Positions 33,490 to 41,941 of a stretch of DNA of 64,000 bases are shown here, piece by piece. Every line of letters starts with the position of its first letter. Within the stretch, counting starts at the first letter, position 1. The DNA lies in contig CP073746.1 of assembly GCA_024397995.1 (NCBI GenBank), positions 1,364,001-1,428,000 on the forward strand. The letters are read 5' to 3'. A program made the position numbers and the translations under genes. The DNA is from a bacterium SCSIO 12827. Its GTDB lineage: Bacteria > Pseudomonadota > Alphaproteobacteria > Rhodospirillales > Casp-alpha2. The notes under the pieces are model-generated. The model had not been told where the DNA came from. It did not search any database and saw nothing but the letters and a program-made list of their open reading frames with translations.

Positions 33490-34209
33490 ATGCGATTCCT
33501 TGCCTATACATTGTTGCTGTCCACGCTCCTGGGTTCCGGCTGGGCCGCCTGGTTCTTTTTCGGCGCGCCTGCCCAGGATGATGATCCCGAACTGACCGCG
33601 TTGAAACAGCGCGTGGCGCAGCTCGAGCAATCCGTGGAGAAGGGCGATCTGAACGCCCGGGTCGACCTGGGGTGGATCTTGATCCGCAAAAATTCCCGAC
33701 TGCCCGATCCGGACCGCGCCGTCGCCCTATTTCGCGAGGCCGCCGGCAAGGGGGCCGTCAGGGCGCAATACGCCCTCGGTTGGGCCTACGCCAAAGGGCG
33801 CGGCGTGCCCGTCGACTATACCCAGGCGGCGGAATGGTACCGTGTGGCGGCGACGGCAGGCGGCGACGCCGATGCCCAGTTCGCGTTGGGTGAGCTCTAT
33901 TTCCGAGGCCTTGGCGTGGCCAACGACTACGGCCGCGCGATCGACCTGTACCGCGCTGCTGCGATGCGCGGCCATCCGATCGCTCAATACCTCATGGGCG
34001 TCATGTACCAGGAAGGTTGGGGCGTGAAACGCGATCTGGTCGAGGCCTACAAGTGGCTGACCTTGGCAGCCCCCCATGCGGCGCGCATCCAGGCCCATAA
34101 CCCTCAGTTCGACCCCCGGGGGCAGCGTGAGCAACTGATGGTCAAGCTGAACCGAACCCAGATCAATCTGGCTGAACGCAGGGCCCGTGAGATGACGACA
34201 GGCAAATGA
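33490..34209 (+). CDS. Sel1-like repeat protein
   Basis: 239 residues with an N-terminal hydrophobic anchor (residues 2-18), a coiled-coil-prone stretch, and about four Sel1-type repeats, e.g. AVALFREAAGKGAVRAQYALGWAYAKGRG, AEWYRVAATAGGDADAQFALGELYFRG and AIDLYRAAAMRGHPIAQYLMGVMYQ. Sel1 repeats mediate protein binding; partners are unknown. It lies 54 bases after the small lipoprotein gene and 24 bases before a glutamine amidotransferase gene. Confidence 0.85.
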   Translation: MRFLAYTLLLSTLLGSGWAAWFFFGAPAQDDDPELTALKQRVAQLEQSVEKGDLNARVDLGWILIRKNSRLPDPDRAVALFREAAGKGAVRAQYALGWAYAKGRGVPVDYTQAAEWYRVAATAGGDADAQFALGELYFRGLGVANDYGRAIDLYRAAAMRGHPIAQYLMGVMYQEGWGVKRDLVEAYKWLTLAAPHAARIQAHNPQFDPRGQREQLMVKLNRTQINLAERRAREMTTGK

Positions 34210-34233
34210 GGAACAGGGCATGGGGGATTTAAC

Positions 34234-35091
34234 ATGACCGCGCCGACGCTGCGTCTTCTCATCATTGAAGGCAACACGGCGGCTGGTAACGCGGCCATGG
34301 CGGCTGCGGGGGCGGGCAGCAATGCCGATCAGTACGCGGATGCGGTCCGGCGCTCGGTCCCTGATGCGGACATCCATGTCGCCCATCCCGCCGATGGAGC
34401 GGTCGTCCTGCCGGCGGGGGCGGCCTTAAGTGATTTCGACGGCGCGATCCTGGGGGGCTCGGGCCTATTCGTGCGCGCCCAGGGAAATGCCCCCGAGGTT
34501 CAGCGCCAGGTTGATCTGGTGCAGGCCCTGTTCGAGGCCGGCGTGCCGATGTTGGGAAGTTGCTGGGGGCTGCAGGTCGCGGTGGTTGCCGCCGGGGGCG
34601 ACGTGGCGCCGAGCCCCAACGGCCGCGAGGTCGGTATCTGCCGCGCCATCACGCTAAGCGACGCGGGGGCTGTGTTTCCCATGTTCGCGGGAAAGCCGGG
34701 AACGTTCGACTCCCTCGCCATTCATTACGACGAGGTCACCCGCCTGCCGTCCGGCGCCGCCGTGCTTGCCGCCAATGCTCACAGTCCGATCCAGGCGGCG
34801 GCGTTCACCTTCGGAAAAGGCGCGTTTTGGGGTGTCCAGTATCATCCTGAATTTTCATTTCCCCACATGGCGCGGCTGATCCGGCGCTACGGCGCAGACA
34901 TGGTGACGCAGGGCATCTATCCCGATCAGGCGGCCATGGACCGGGAGACCGAGGCCATGCTGCGCTTGGATGTCGATGCCGAAGAGCCGGTGGCGAACCT
35001 GGATTTTGGTGAAACGGTAACGGATACGTCGATGCGATGTCGGGAAATCGACAATTGGCTGCAGTTTTGTCGAAATGAAAAATCGAACTGA
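34234..35091 (+). CDS. Class I glutamine amidotransferase domain protein
   Basis: 285 residues. The GATase core has the catalytic cysteine in LGSCWGLQ (near residue 110) and the His-Glu pair in VQYHPEFS (near 205). No synthetase domain is fused, so it is a stand-alone GATase of the GuaA-N-like type; some relatives hydrolyse gamma-glutamyl compounds. Start ATG 34234 follows GGGGGA. The downstream region is the AT-rich island. Confidence 0.87.
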   Translation: MTAPTLRLLIIEGNTAAGNAAMAAAGAGSNADQYADAVRRSVPDADIHVAHPADGAVVLPAGAALSDFDGAILGGSGLFVRAQGNAPEVQRQVDLVQALFEAGVPMLGSCWGLQVAVVAAGGDVAPSPNGREVGICRAITLSDAGAVFPMFAGKPGTFDSLAIHYDEVTRLPSGAAVLAANAHSPIQAAAFTFGKGAFWGVQYHPEFSFPHMARLIRRYGADMVTQGIYPDQAAMDRETEAMLRLDVDAEEPVANLDFGETVTDTSMRCREIDNWLQFCRNEKSN

Positions 35092-35099
35092 ATGCGGTG

Positions 35100-35290
35100 T
35101 TGGTGGTCAATTTTTTAGTTTTTTGCGCATTAATTATTAGGATAATATTATTTAAAATAAATATATAAATTATTTTTCTTAAGAAATTTAATATTTATAA
35201 TTATAATATAATAAAATTAACCATATTAATTATTTGTATATTTAAAATATTAATTTGGTCATAAAAATTACTGGATGTTTTGTATCTAGT
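35100..35290. other. Sharply AT-rich island in a GC-rich chromosome
   Basis: About 35106-35290 is almost wholly A and T, full of short runs such as TTTAAAATA, AATTATTT and TATTAATT, while both flanks are GC-rich. No ORF of significance exists. It lies in the 497-base gap before the chemoreceptor gene. Such tracts may bind xenogeneic-silencer-type proteins (MucR/Ros in alphaproteobacteria) or be a decayed insertion; the cause is not visible. The rest of the gap (35291-35588) has mixed composition, with no convincing gene. Confidence 0.85.
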
Positions 35291-35455
35291 ACTTTTGTAT
35301 AGCTAGGATCCCTTGAAGATTCAGGGGTACCCTTTGGCCATGCTGGGGAATTGGGAGTGGCATTCATTTCATGGACACACAGGGGCTTGTCATATCTGCG
35401 TCCGTAATCAGGGCAGAGGTGAGGTGTTCCTGATGGCATTCAGCCGGATGAGGAA

Positions 35456-35479
35456 CTCGTCTGTTTCGAAACTGACGAG
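35456..35479. promoter_or_regulatory. 24-bp near-perfect palindrome upstream of the chemoreceptor
   Basis: CTCGTC-T-GTTTC (35456-35467) mirrors GAAAC-T-GACGAG (35468-35479) with one mismatch pair; the centre is GTTTCGAAAC. It lies about 110 bases before the start codon at 35589. It is a good operator candidate or a strong hairpin. Confidence 0.55.
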
Positions 35480-35588
35480 ATTAGAATTTTCGCATAGGAT
35501 GCATGGCCCTTGAGGGGGAGGACTGCCCGTACCTGCAGGAAACAATGTGGGACGGAGGATCAAATAACCAAGAAAAGGGTTTGGGACG

Positions 35589-38165
35589 ATGAATGACCAA
35601 GAAAAGCCCGTCGCCGAGGATGCGGTGGAGGCCCCTTCCGTGGACGAGGTGGGGCCGGAATCTGCGCCTGATGAGGTGACGGCGGAAGTTGAAGATCACG
35701 CGGCCGTCGATGATGCCGCGACGCCGGATAACCTGGGGCAGGAAACACCTCCCGAAGAGCAAACCGCATCACTGCCTGGGAGGACGAGGCGTAGCGGAAT
35801 GGGCATCGGGGGACGGCTGCTGTTGTCCGTTCTGGCGATTTTCGCGACGACGGTTGTCGCCATTGTCATCGGGTGGGTGTCGATGACCTCGTCATCGAAT
35901 ACCTTGAGCGAAATCTCTCATGTGAAATCTCCGGCCGTGGCGGATGCGCTTCGCCTTTCGGAAACGGTCGCGCGCATTACCTCCATCGCGCCGGCCCTGG
36001 TCGCCGCGAAGACGACCGATGAACGCGAAAATATCGCCGCGCGGGTACAGTCGATCTTCGAGCAATTCGCCGGGATCGTCGCCAGTGCCAAGATCGGCGC
36101 CGAGGTCATGACCAATCTGCAGTCCGGTGCCGACGAGTTGAAGGCGCTGCTCGGTGAGATCGAGGCAAAGGTCACCGAACGCAATAGGCTGGCCGGCGCC
36201 CGCGTCGCGTCAATGGAGAAATTGCGGGCCCTGCACAAAGAATTCGCCGTCGGCGCCGCCGGGATTATTGACGACGTGACCTTCAATCTTTCCCTCGGCG
36301 TCGAGGCCGTTGATGTAACCCAACCGGGCGCGTTGCTGGAATTCGTCGAGTCCGGGGTGGAACCCCTGGCGGCGGCCATGAACGTGAAGGCGGAAGCCAA
36401 CCAGATCGTTGGTCTGCTGGGCAATGCGGCGACGGAAACCCAAAGCGAAAACCTGCAGTCGCTGCGGGAACGCTTCCTCACATCAAAGTCACAATTCCTG
36501 GACGCGATGTCGCTGACCGGTGAGTCCGATGCGGCGCAAAACCTGGCCGATCAAGGCGGCAAGTTGCTTGCCTTTGGTGTCGACGAAGGCAATGTCTTCG
36601 ACAACCGCATCGCCGAACTGAAGACGCAGGATGACATCGAAGCCCTGATGGCCAAAAGCCGCGAGCTTTCGGCAAAATTCAGCGACGACATCGCAGGCGT
36701 GGTCGATGTGGCGGAAACGCAGATGGCAGAAGAGGCGGCGGCGGCGGAAGCCTCCGCTGCGGCGAACAAGAAGGTTCTCATGTTCCTGGCCGGGTTCTCG
36801 CTGCTGATCGCCGCGGGGGTCTACCTGATGTACGTGCGCCGGCTGGTGGCCCGCCTCGTGACCCTGTCGGGCAATATGGTGGCGCTTGCCGATGGTGACC
36901 TGACCATCGCGGTTGATACCCACGGATCGGACGAGATCGCCTCCATGGCCGGCACGGTTCAGGTGTTCAAGGAGAACGCCCAGGAAGTGAACCGCATGGC
37001 GTCGGAGCGCGAGATCGAAGACCGCCGCAACCGGCGACGGTTGCGCAGTCAGGTTTTGGCGCTCAATGCCGCGTTGGAGGAAGAAGTCGCCAAGGCCGTT
37101 GATCTGGTCAAGGAGCGGGTATCGACGGTCGAGAACTCCGCCCGCTCGGCGGCGGACCTGTCGCAGTCGGCCCATACACAGGCCTCGACCGTGGCATCGG
37201 CGGCCGAGGAAGCGACGATCAACGTGCAGACCGTCGCGTCGGCGGCGGAGGAACTCTCGGCCTCGATCAACGAGATTTCCTCTCAGGTCGGTCAGTCGTC
37301 GCAAATCGCGCGGCAGGCGACCGAGGAAGCGGACCGCACCAACGCCCAGATCCAGGGCCTGGCCCAGGCGGCGGAGAAGATCGGCGAGGTCGTCAGTTTG
37401 ATCACCGACATCGCCGAGCAGACCAACCTTCTGGCCCTCAACGCCACCATCGAGGCGGCCCGCGCCGGCGACGCCGGCAAGGGCTTCGCCGTGGTCGCAA
37501 GCGAGGTCAAGAACCTGGCCAATCAGACCGCCAAGGCGACGGAGGAAATCGGCAAGCAGATCGGCGACATTCAGTCGGCGACGCAGAACAGTGTCGAAGC
37601 CATCGCCGGCATCACCAAGACGATCTCGGACATCAACGAGATTTCATCGTCGGTGGCGGCGGCGGTCGAACAGCAGGGCATGGCGACCCAGGAGATCGCC
37701 CGCAACGTGGAGCAGGCGGCATCGGGCACCCAGGAAGTGTCGTCGAACATCATCCAGGTGACAGAGGTCGCGGGCCAGTCCGGCGACGCGGCGTCGCAGC
37801 AGTTGGAGGCGGCGGCCCAGGTCAAGTCGGGCATCGACCACATGAACGAACGCCTGTTGGAGATCATCCGCGACAGCCAGGACCCGGACTATTCGACGCG
37901 CCATCCAATGGGGCAGACGGTCACGGTCACGGTGGCGGGAGTGGCCAAGGAGACAACGTTGCACAGCCTGTCCATGGGTGGCGGTGTGGTGCTCGACCGC
38001 GGTCTTGAGGTTACGGAAGGCGATACCTTCACCATCGATCTGCCGGATCTTGGGACTTACGAGGCTTCCATCGTGGCCAAGACCGAAGATCATACCCATG
38101 CCCGTCTGGATATGAATGACGCGGATGCGGAGCGCCTCATGGCGTTTGTCAGGGGCCTGGGTTAG
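35589..38165 (+). CDS. Methyl-accepting chemotaxis protein with C-terminal PilZ-like domain
   Basis: 858 residues. A very acidic N-terminal stretch (1-65) precedes a membrane segment at about 75-98. The periplasmic part is long (about 290 residues, helical). A second membrane segment lies near 395-415 ([20 protein letters not shown]), followed by HAMP ([21 protein letters not shown]) and the chemoreceptor signalling hairpin with the conserved tip ([21 protein letters not shown]). The last ~100 residues look like a PilZ domain ([22 protein letters not shown]), but the second Arg of the RxxxR c-di-GMP motif is missing. No che genes flank it. A possible second site of this gene's control is the palindrome at 35456-35479. 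The ligand is unknown. Confidence 0.92.
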   Translation: MNDQEKPVAEDAVEAPSVDEVGPESAPDEVTAEVEDHAAVDDAATPDNLGQETPPEEQTASLPGRTRRSGMGIGGRLLLSVLAIFATTVVAIVIGWVSMTSSSNTLSEISHVKSPAVADALRLSETVARITSIAPALVAAKTTDERENIAARVQSIFEQFAGIVASAKIGAEVMTNLQSGADELKALLGEIEAKVTERNRLAGARVASMEKLRALHKEFAVGAAGIIDDVTFNLSLGVEAVDVTQPGALLEFVESGVEPLAAAMNVKAEANQIVGLLGNAATETQSENLQSLRERFLTSKSQFLDAMSLTGESDAAQNLADQGGKLLAFGVDEGNVFDNRIAELKTQDDIEALMAKSRELSAKFSDDIAGVVDVAETQMAEEAAAAEASAAANKKVLMFLAGFSLLIAAGVYLMYVRRLVARLVTLSGNMVALADGDLTIAVDTHGSDEIASMAGTVQVFKENAQEVNRMASEREIEDRRNRRRLRSQVLALNAALEEEVAKAVDLVKERVSTVENSARSAADLSQSAHTQASTVASAAEEATINVQTVASAAEELSASINEISSQVGQSSQIARQATEEADRTNAQIQGLAQAAEKIGEVVSLITDIAEQTNLLALNATIEAARAGDAGKGFAVVASEVKNLANQTAKATEEIGKQIGDIQSATQNSVEAIAGITKTISDINEISSSVAAAVEQQGMATQEIARNVEQAASGTQEVSSNIIQVTEVAGQSGDAASQQLEAAAQVKSGIDHMNERLLEIIRDSQDPDYSTRHPMGQTVTVTVAGVAKETTLHSLSMGGGVVLDRGLEVTEGDTFTIDLPDLGTYEASIVAKTEDHTHARLDMNDADAERLMAFVRGLG

Positions 38166-38188
38166 ATCGTCATTGCGGAATTTGGGGC

Positions 38189-38211
38189 CGCCGGAAGTTA
38201 TACCTCCGGCG
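38189..38211. terminator. Hairpin at a convergent junction, overlapping the glycosylase stop
   Basis: CGCCGGA (38189-38195) pairs with TCCGGCG (38205-38211) around a 9-base loop that contains the glycosylase stop codon. The chemoreceptor ends at 38165 on the other strand. No T-run is present. Confidence 0.4.
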
Positions 38212-38818
38212 CGCCAGGTCCGCCCGTGAAGCGGTAGTAATACCACAGCATCAGGGCCGCGGTGGACCGCCACGGCCGCCAGCGCTCGGCGATGACGGCC
38301 AGTTCCTTGGGCTTGGGCCGGGCGTCAAGGCCCATCAGGCGGGCGGCTGATTCCGCCAAGGCCAGATCACCCGACGGCATGACGTCGGGCCGTCCCAGCG
38401 CGAACATCAGATAGATTTCCGCCGTCCATTGGCCGATGCCCTTCAGCCGGGTCAGGGTCTCCAGGACCTCGTCGTCGGGGGCGTGGTGCAGGGCGTCGAA
38501 ATCCAGTTCGCCCGACACCACGGCGTCGGCCACGCCGCGGATGTATTTGACCTTCGGCCGGGACAGGCCGAAGGCGCGCAGGTCATCGTCGGTCTTGGCG
38601 AGAACGGCCTCGGCGCTCACCGTGCCCAATCCGGCTTCGACCCGGCGCAGGATGGCGGCCCCGGCATGGGCGGATACCTGCTGGCCGATGATGCTGGCGA
38701 CGATGGCCGGGAATCCGTCCGGGCGGCGGCGGGGCAGGGGGGCACCGGCTTCGGCATAGGCGCGGGCCATGTATTCGCATTGGTCGACCAGTTCCAGAAG
38801 GCCGGGTGTGGCGGGCAT
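38198..38818 (-). CDS. DNA-3-methyladenine glycosylase II-like protein (HhH-GPD)
   Basis: 206 residues. The helix-hairpin-helix region LTRLKGIGQWTAEIYL precedes the catalytic aspartate in the segment MPSGDLALA, as in AlkA-type alkylbase glycosylases. It removes damaged bases for base-excision repair. The length is that of the short AlkA domain without the N-terminal extension of E. coli AlkA. It lies directly downstream (9 bases) of the alcohol dehydrogenase gene on the same strand. Confidence 0.86.
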   Translation of the reverse strand: MPATPGLLELVDQCEYMARAYAEAGAPLPRRRPDGFPAIVASIIGQQVSAHAGAAILRRVEAGLGTVSAEAVLAKTDDDLRAFGLSRPKVKYIRGVADAVVSGELDFDALHHAPDDEVLETLTRLKGIGQWTAEIYLMFALGRPDVMPSGDLALAESAARLMGLDARPKPKELAVIAERWRPWRSTAALMLWYYYRFTGGPGAPEV

Positions 38819-38827
38819 GGCGGTGTC

Positions 38828-40018
38828 CTATCCCAGAGTGCCGGAAAGGGCGCGGACCATGACGCCGCGCAGTGCCGCCGCGTCCACGGGTACCGGGTTT
38901 TCACGCGCGGTGACGTCGGCGGCGGCGGTTTCCGACAGGGCATTCAAATCGTCCGTGCCGACCCCAAGGCCGTCCAAGGTATGGGGAATGTCGAAGGTGT
39001 CGCGGATCGTCAGTGTCCAATCCATCAGGCCGGTGAAATCGGCCCGGGGCAGACCCATGCAGCGGGCCAGTACGGCGCAGCGTTCGTCGATGGCTGCCCG
39101 GTTGTGGTCCAGAACATAGGGCAGCACCACGGCGTTGGTCAGGCCGTGGTGGCTGTCCTTATGTGCGCCGATGGCGTGGGAGATCGCATGTACCGCGCCC
39201 AAGCCTTTGTTGAAGGCGACGGCGCCCATGGCGGCGGCGGCCATCATCTGGCTCCGCGCTTCGATATCGTTGCCGTCGGCGACGGCGCGCGGCAGCCAGG
39301 CGGCGATCAGGCGCATGCCCTCGGCGGCGATGCCATCACACAGGGGATTGTAGGTGGTGGCGCAATAGGCCTCGATACAATGAACGGCGGCATCCATGCC
39401 GGTCCAGGCGGTCAGGTTCGCGGGCAGGCCGGTGACCAATTCCGGGTCGCATATCACCGTGCGGGCCAGCAGGTTTGCGTGATAGAGGATGCGTTTGGTC
39501 CGCGCGTCTTCGTCGGAGATGACGGCGGCATAGCCCATTTCCGACCCGGTGCCGGATGTCGTCGGCACGGCGATCAAGGGAGCGATGGCCGTCCCATTGA
39601 TTTCCCGGTAGCGCGGCCCGCCCACGGCATAGTCGAGGGCGGGGCCATCGTGGTCGGCCTGCAGGGCGATGGCCTTGGCCGCATCCATGGCGGATCCGCC
39701 GCCGATGGCGATGATGCCGTCGTGCCCGCCGTCCCGAAATGCGGCGGCCCCGGCAGCGACGTTGGCCGCCGTGGGGTTGGATTTGACCTGGGAAAACACC
39801 TCGCCGTCTAGGCCCGCGTCGGCCAGGGAGGCTCCGGCCGCGGCGACGATGTCAGATGCCGCTAACCCCGCGTCGGTGACGATCAGGGGTCGCTTGATGC
39901 CCAGACGCGCCGTCGTCTTACCCAATTCGATCAGGCGCCCAGGTCCGAAGCGCACGGTGGTGGGAAAAGGCCAGATGGCGGACAGGCGGGCAAGGTCGAC
40001 GGTCATGGAGAAAGGCAT
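38828..40018 (-). CDS. Iron-containing alcohol dehydrogenase
   Basis: 396 residues of the group III (Fe-ADH) family. Metal-site residues fall in TGMDAAVHCIEAY and GAVHAISHAIGAHKDSHHGL, and the nucleotide region includes GGGSAMDAAKAIAL and VPTTSGTGSEM. Members reduce or oxidise simple alcohols and aldehydes, with NAD(P) as cofactor; substrate unknown. Start is ATG 40018, or 40006. The next gene on the strand, the glycosylase, starts 9 bases on, so co-transcription is possible. Confidence 0.88.
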   Translation of the reverse strand: MPFSMTVDLARLSAIWPFPTTVRFGPGRLIELGKTTARLGIKRPLIVTDAGLAASDIVAAAGASLADAGLDGEVFSQVKSNPTAANVAAGAAAFRDGGHDGIIAIGGGSAMDAAKAIALQADHDGPALDYAVGGPRYREINGTAIAPLIAVPTTSGTGSEMGYAAVISDEDARTKRILYHANLLARTVICDPELVTGLPANLTAWTGMDAAVHCIEAYCATTYNPLCDGIAAEGMRLIAAWLPRAVADGNDIEARSQMMAAAAMGAVAFNKGLGAVHAISHAIGAHKDSHHGLTNAVVLPYVLDHNRAAIDERCAVLARCMGLPRADFTGLMDWTLTIRDTFDIPHTLDGLGVGTDDLNALSETAAADVTARENPVPVDAAALRGVMVRALSGTLG

Positions 40019-40076
40019 CCTGTGAGTCAGTTACGGGGCGCCAGTTTCCCCAGGCCGGGGTTAAATGTCCACTGCC

Positions 40077-40706
40077 CTAGAAATCGACCGTCGCCAGCGC
40101 GCGGGTCACCTTCGTCTGGGCCCAGGTGATGGGGGGTGCTGGCGGCTGGTTTTCCGATGGGATGCTCGTCCCCTGGCCGACGGTGTTCAGTTCCACCGTT
40201 CCCGCCCGCGTGGTGACCGTGACGGCGGTGCCCTCCAGCAGGGCGACCTCGAACGTCGTGTCCAACGTGCCGCCCCAAACGGTGGTACCACGGATGCCGA
40301 TGGTTGCTGTGTTGGTGGCGACGGTCATGGCGTCGGGGTTCCGTGCGGCAATCGCGCCGGACGCCGCCTTGAACGCACCGGAAAGAAGACGCAGGGTGAT
40401 ATTTTCCTTGGACGGCGCATCCTCGAAATCCGACAGCGCGAAGGTTGCCCGTTCGCCCAAGGTCACGACCGACCCGTCGCGCAGGGAAAATTCAAGACGG
40501 GCACCTGCGCCGGTTGAAATCACGTCACCGACAAGAACGTTGCTGCCGACCATCAGGGGCCGGGGTGTCGCATCCTGCATGGCCATGGCGCCGTCTTTCA
40601 GGCGCAGGACTTTGCCCGCGACGTCGCCCTCGGCAGCCTGCGCCGCCGGCCCCGCGATCATCAGGAACAGGGCGGCCAACAGCCCCATGGCCAGTGTCCT
40701 GCGCAT
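40077..40706 (-). CDS. Secreted FecR-domain protein
   Basis: 209 residues from ATG 40706, chosen for AGGAGAA upstream and a signal peptide (MRRTLAMGLLAALFLMIAGPAAQA). The mature part is a FecR-type beta-rich domain (VGDVISTGAGARLEFSLRDGSVVTLGERATFALSDFE; ATIGIRGTTVWG). FecR domains occur in periplasmic anti-sigma or matrix proteins; no sigma factor or TonB receptor is adjacent, and there is no membrane anchor other than the signal, so the protein is probably free in the periplasm. Function unknown. Confidence 0.8.
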   Translation of the reverse strand: MRRTLAMGLLAALFLMIAGPAAQAAEGDVAGKVLRLKDGAMAMQDATPRPLMVGSNVLVGDVISTGAGARLEFSLRDGSVVTLGERATFALSDFEDAPSKENITLRLLSGAFKAASGAIAARNPDAMTVATNTATIGIRGTTVWGGTLDTTFEVALLEGTAVTVTTRAGTVELNTVGQGTSIPSENQPPAPPITWAQTKVTRALATVDF

Positions 40707-40897
40707 AAGCGATTCTCCTTCTCTCCCGGATCGGCACAACCGCCGAGACGACCAACATCATCGTCCAATTGGGCGACAATGTGGCCTACCTTGGGGCTTT
40801 CGTCCATGGTCGGGAGGGTGTTAGTGATCCTGCGGGGCGGCCCGGTATGGGGTGGCTGCGAAATGGGGATAGACTGACCCGCAGATAGGGAGCATCC

Positions 40898-41941
40898 GTG
40901 CCACAGCAAGACGACGAATTCGGGGTTGAAGGTCACGGTGGTGACCTCGCTGCTGCCACGGTGCGTTTCGGCGCGCCGTCGGCCGGCTGGATTGATCTGT
41001 CCACGGGCATCAATCCGACGCCATATCCAGTGACCGAGCTATCGTCCGATGCTTGGACGCGGCTGCCGCAGTCGACCGGCCTGAAGGCCCTGAAGACGGC
41101 GGCGGCGGATGCCTATGGCGCCGCCGGGCCGGAGTTGGTGGCCTGCGCGCCGGGGACCCAGGCGTTGATCCAGGTGCTGCCCCGGGTGCTGGGCGCATGC
41201 CGGGTGGCGGTTCTCGGCCCGACCTATGCCGAACATGCCGCGGCCTGGCGGGCATCGGGAGCGGAGGTGGAAGACCTGGCGGATCTGCCGCCGCCGGATC
41301 GCTCATTGGTGTTGATTAATCCCAACAATCCGGACGGCCGTGCGGTTGATCCGGAACGGCTGACGGCCTGGGCCCGTGACGCGGCCGAGGCCGATCACTG
41401 GCTGATCGTTGACGAGGCCTTTGCCGATGTCCGCCCGGACATTAGCCTTGTCCCCGCCCTGCCTTTGACGAACGTCATCATCCTTCGATCCTTCGGTAAG
41501 TTCCATGGGCTTGCGGGACTGCGCCTGGGCTTCGCCCTTGTCATGCCGCGCATGGCGCGCCGACTGGAAGCGGATATGGGGCCCTGGGCCGTGTCCGGGC
41601 CGGCCCAGGAAATCGGCGCCCGGGCACTGTCCGATCAGGTCTGGGCGGCGGCGGAACGCGCTCGTTTAGCGGGCCACATGGTCCGCCTTCGAGGTCTTCT
41701 GACCGGCGCCGGTCTGGGTGTTGTCGGTGGCACCGATCTGTTCGTGCTGGCTGATCATGCCGACGCTCCGGCCCTCTACGATCATCTGGCGGGGGCGGGG
41801 ATCCTGGTTCGGCGGTTCCGGACAAATTCAAACTGGCTGCGGTTCGGCCTGCCGGGAGAGGAAGATCAGTGGCAACGCCTGGAAAAGGCGCTTTCGGCCT
41901 TCGCCGGAACCGCGCCGATCCTGGACCGTCGTCATGGCTGA
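40898..41941 (+). CDS. cobC: Threonine-phosphate decarboxylase / cobalamin-type class I/II aminotransferase (CobC-like)
   Basis: 347 residues from GTG 40898, preceded by AGGGAG. It begins EFGVEGHGGDLAAA-like, as CobC proteins do, and has WIDLSTGINPTPYP. The PLP lysine is expected in LRSFGKFHGLAGLRLGFA. CobC/CobD make (R)-1-amino-2-propanol phosphate for the cobalamin nucleotide loop. No other cobalamin gene is in the window, so the role is less certain. Its stop overlaps the TPR glycosyltransferase start by 8 bases. Confidence 0.82.
   Translation: MPQQDDEFGVEGHGGDLAAATVRFGAPSAGWIDLSTGINPTPYPVTELSSDAWTRLPQSTGLKALKTAAADAYGAAGPELVACAPGTQALIQVLPRVLGACRVAVLGPTYAEHAAAWRASGAEVEDLADLPPPDRSLVLINPNNPDGRAVDPERLTAWARDAAEADHWLIVDEAFADVRPDISLVPALPLTNVIILRSFGKFHGLAGLRLGFALVMPRMARRLEADMGPWAVSGPAQEIGARALSDQVWAAAERARLAGHMVRLRGLLTGAGLGVVGGTDLFVLADHADAPALYDHLAGAGILVRRFRTNSNWLRFGLPGEEDQWQRLEKALSAFAGTAPILDRRHG

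Noticed and set aside
35242-35513. Two small ORFs (65-66 residues) after the AT-rich island
   Set aside because: They use opposite strands over the same DNA, have no ribosome-binding sites, and resemble no family; transposase remnants were considered but no motif was found.
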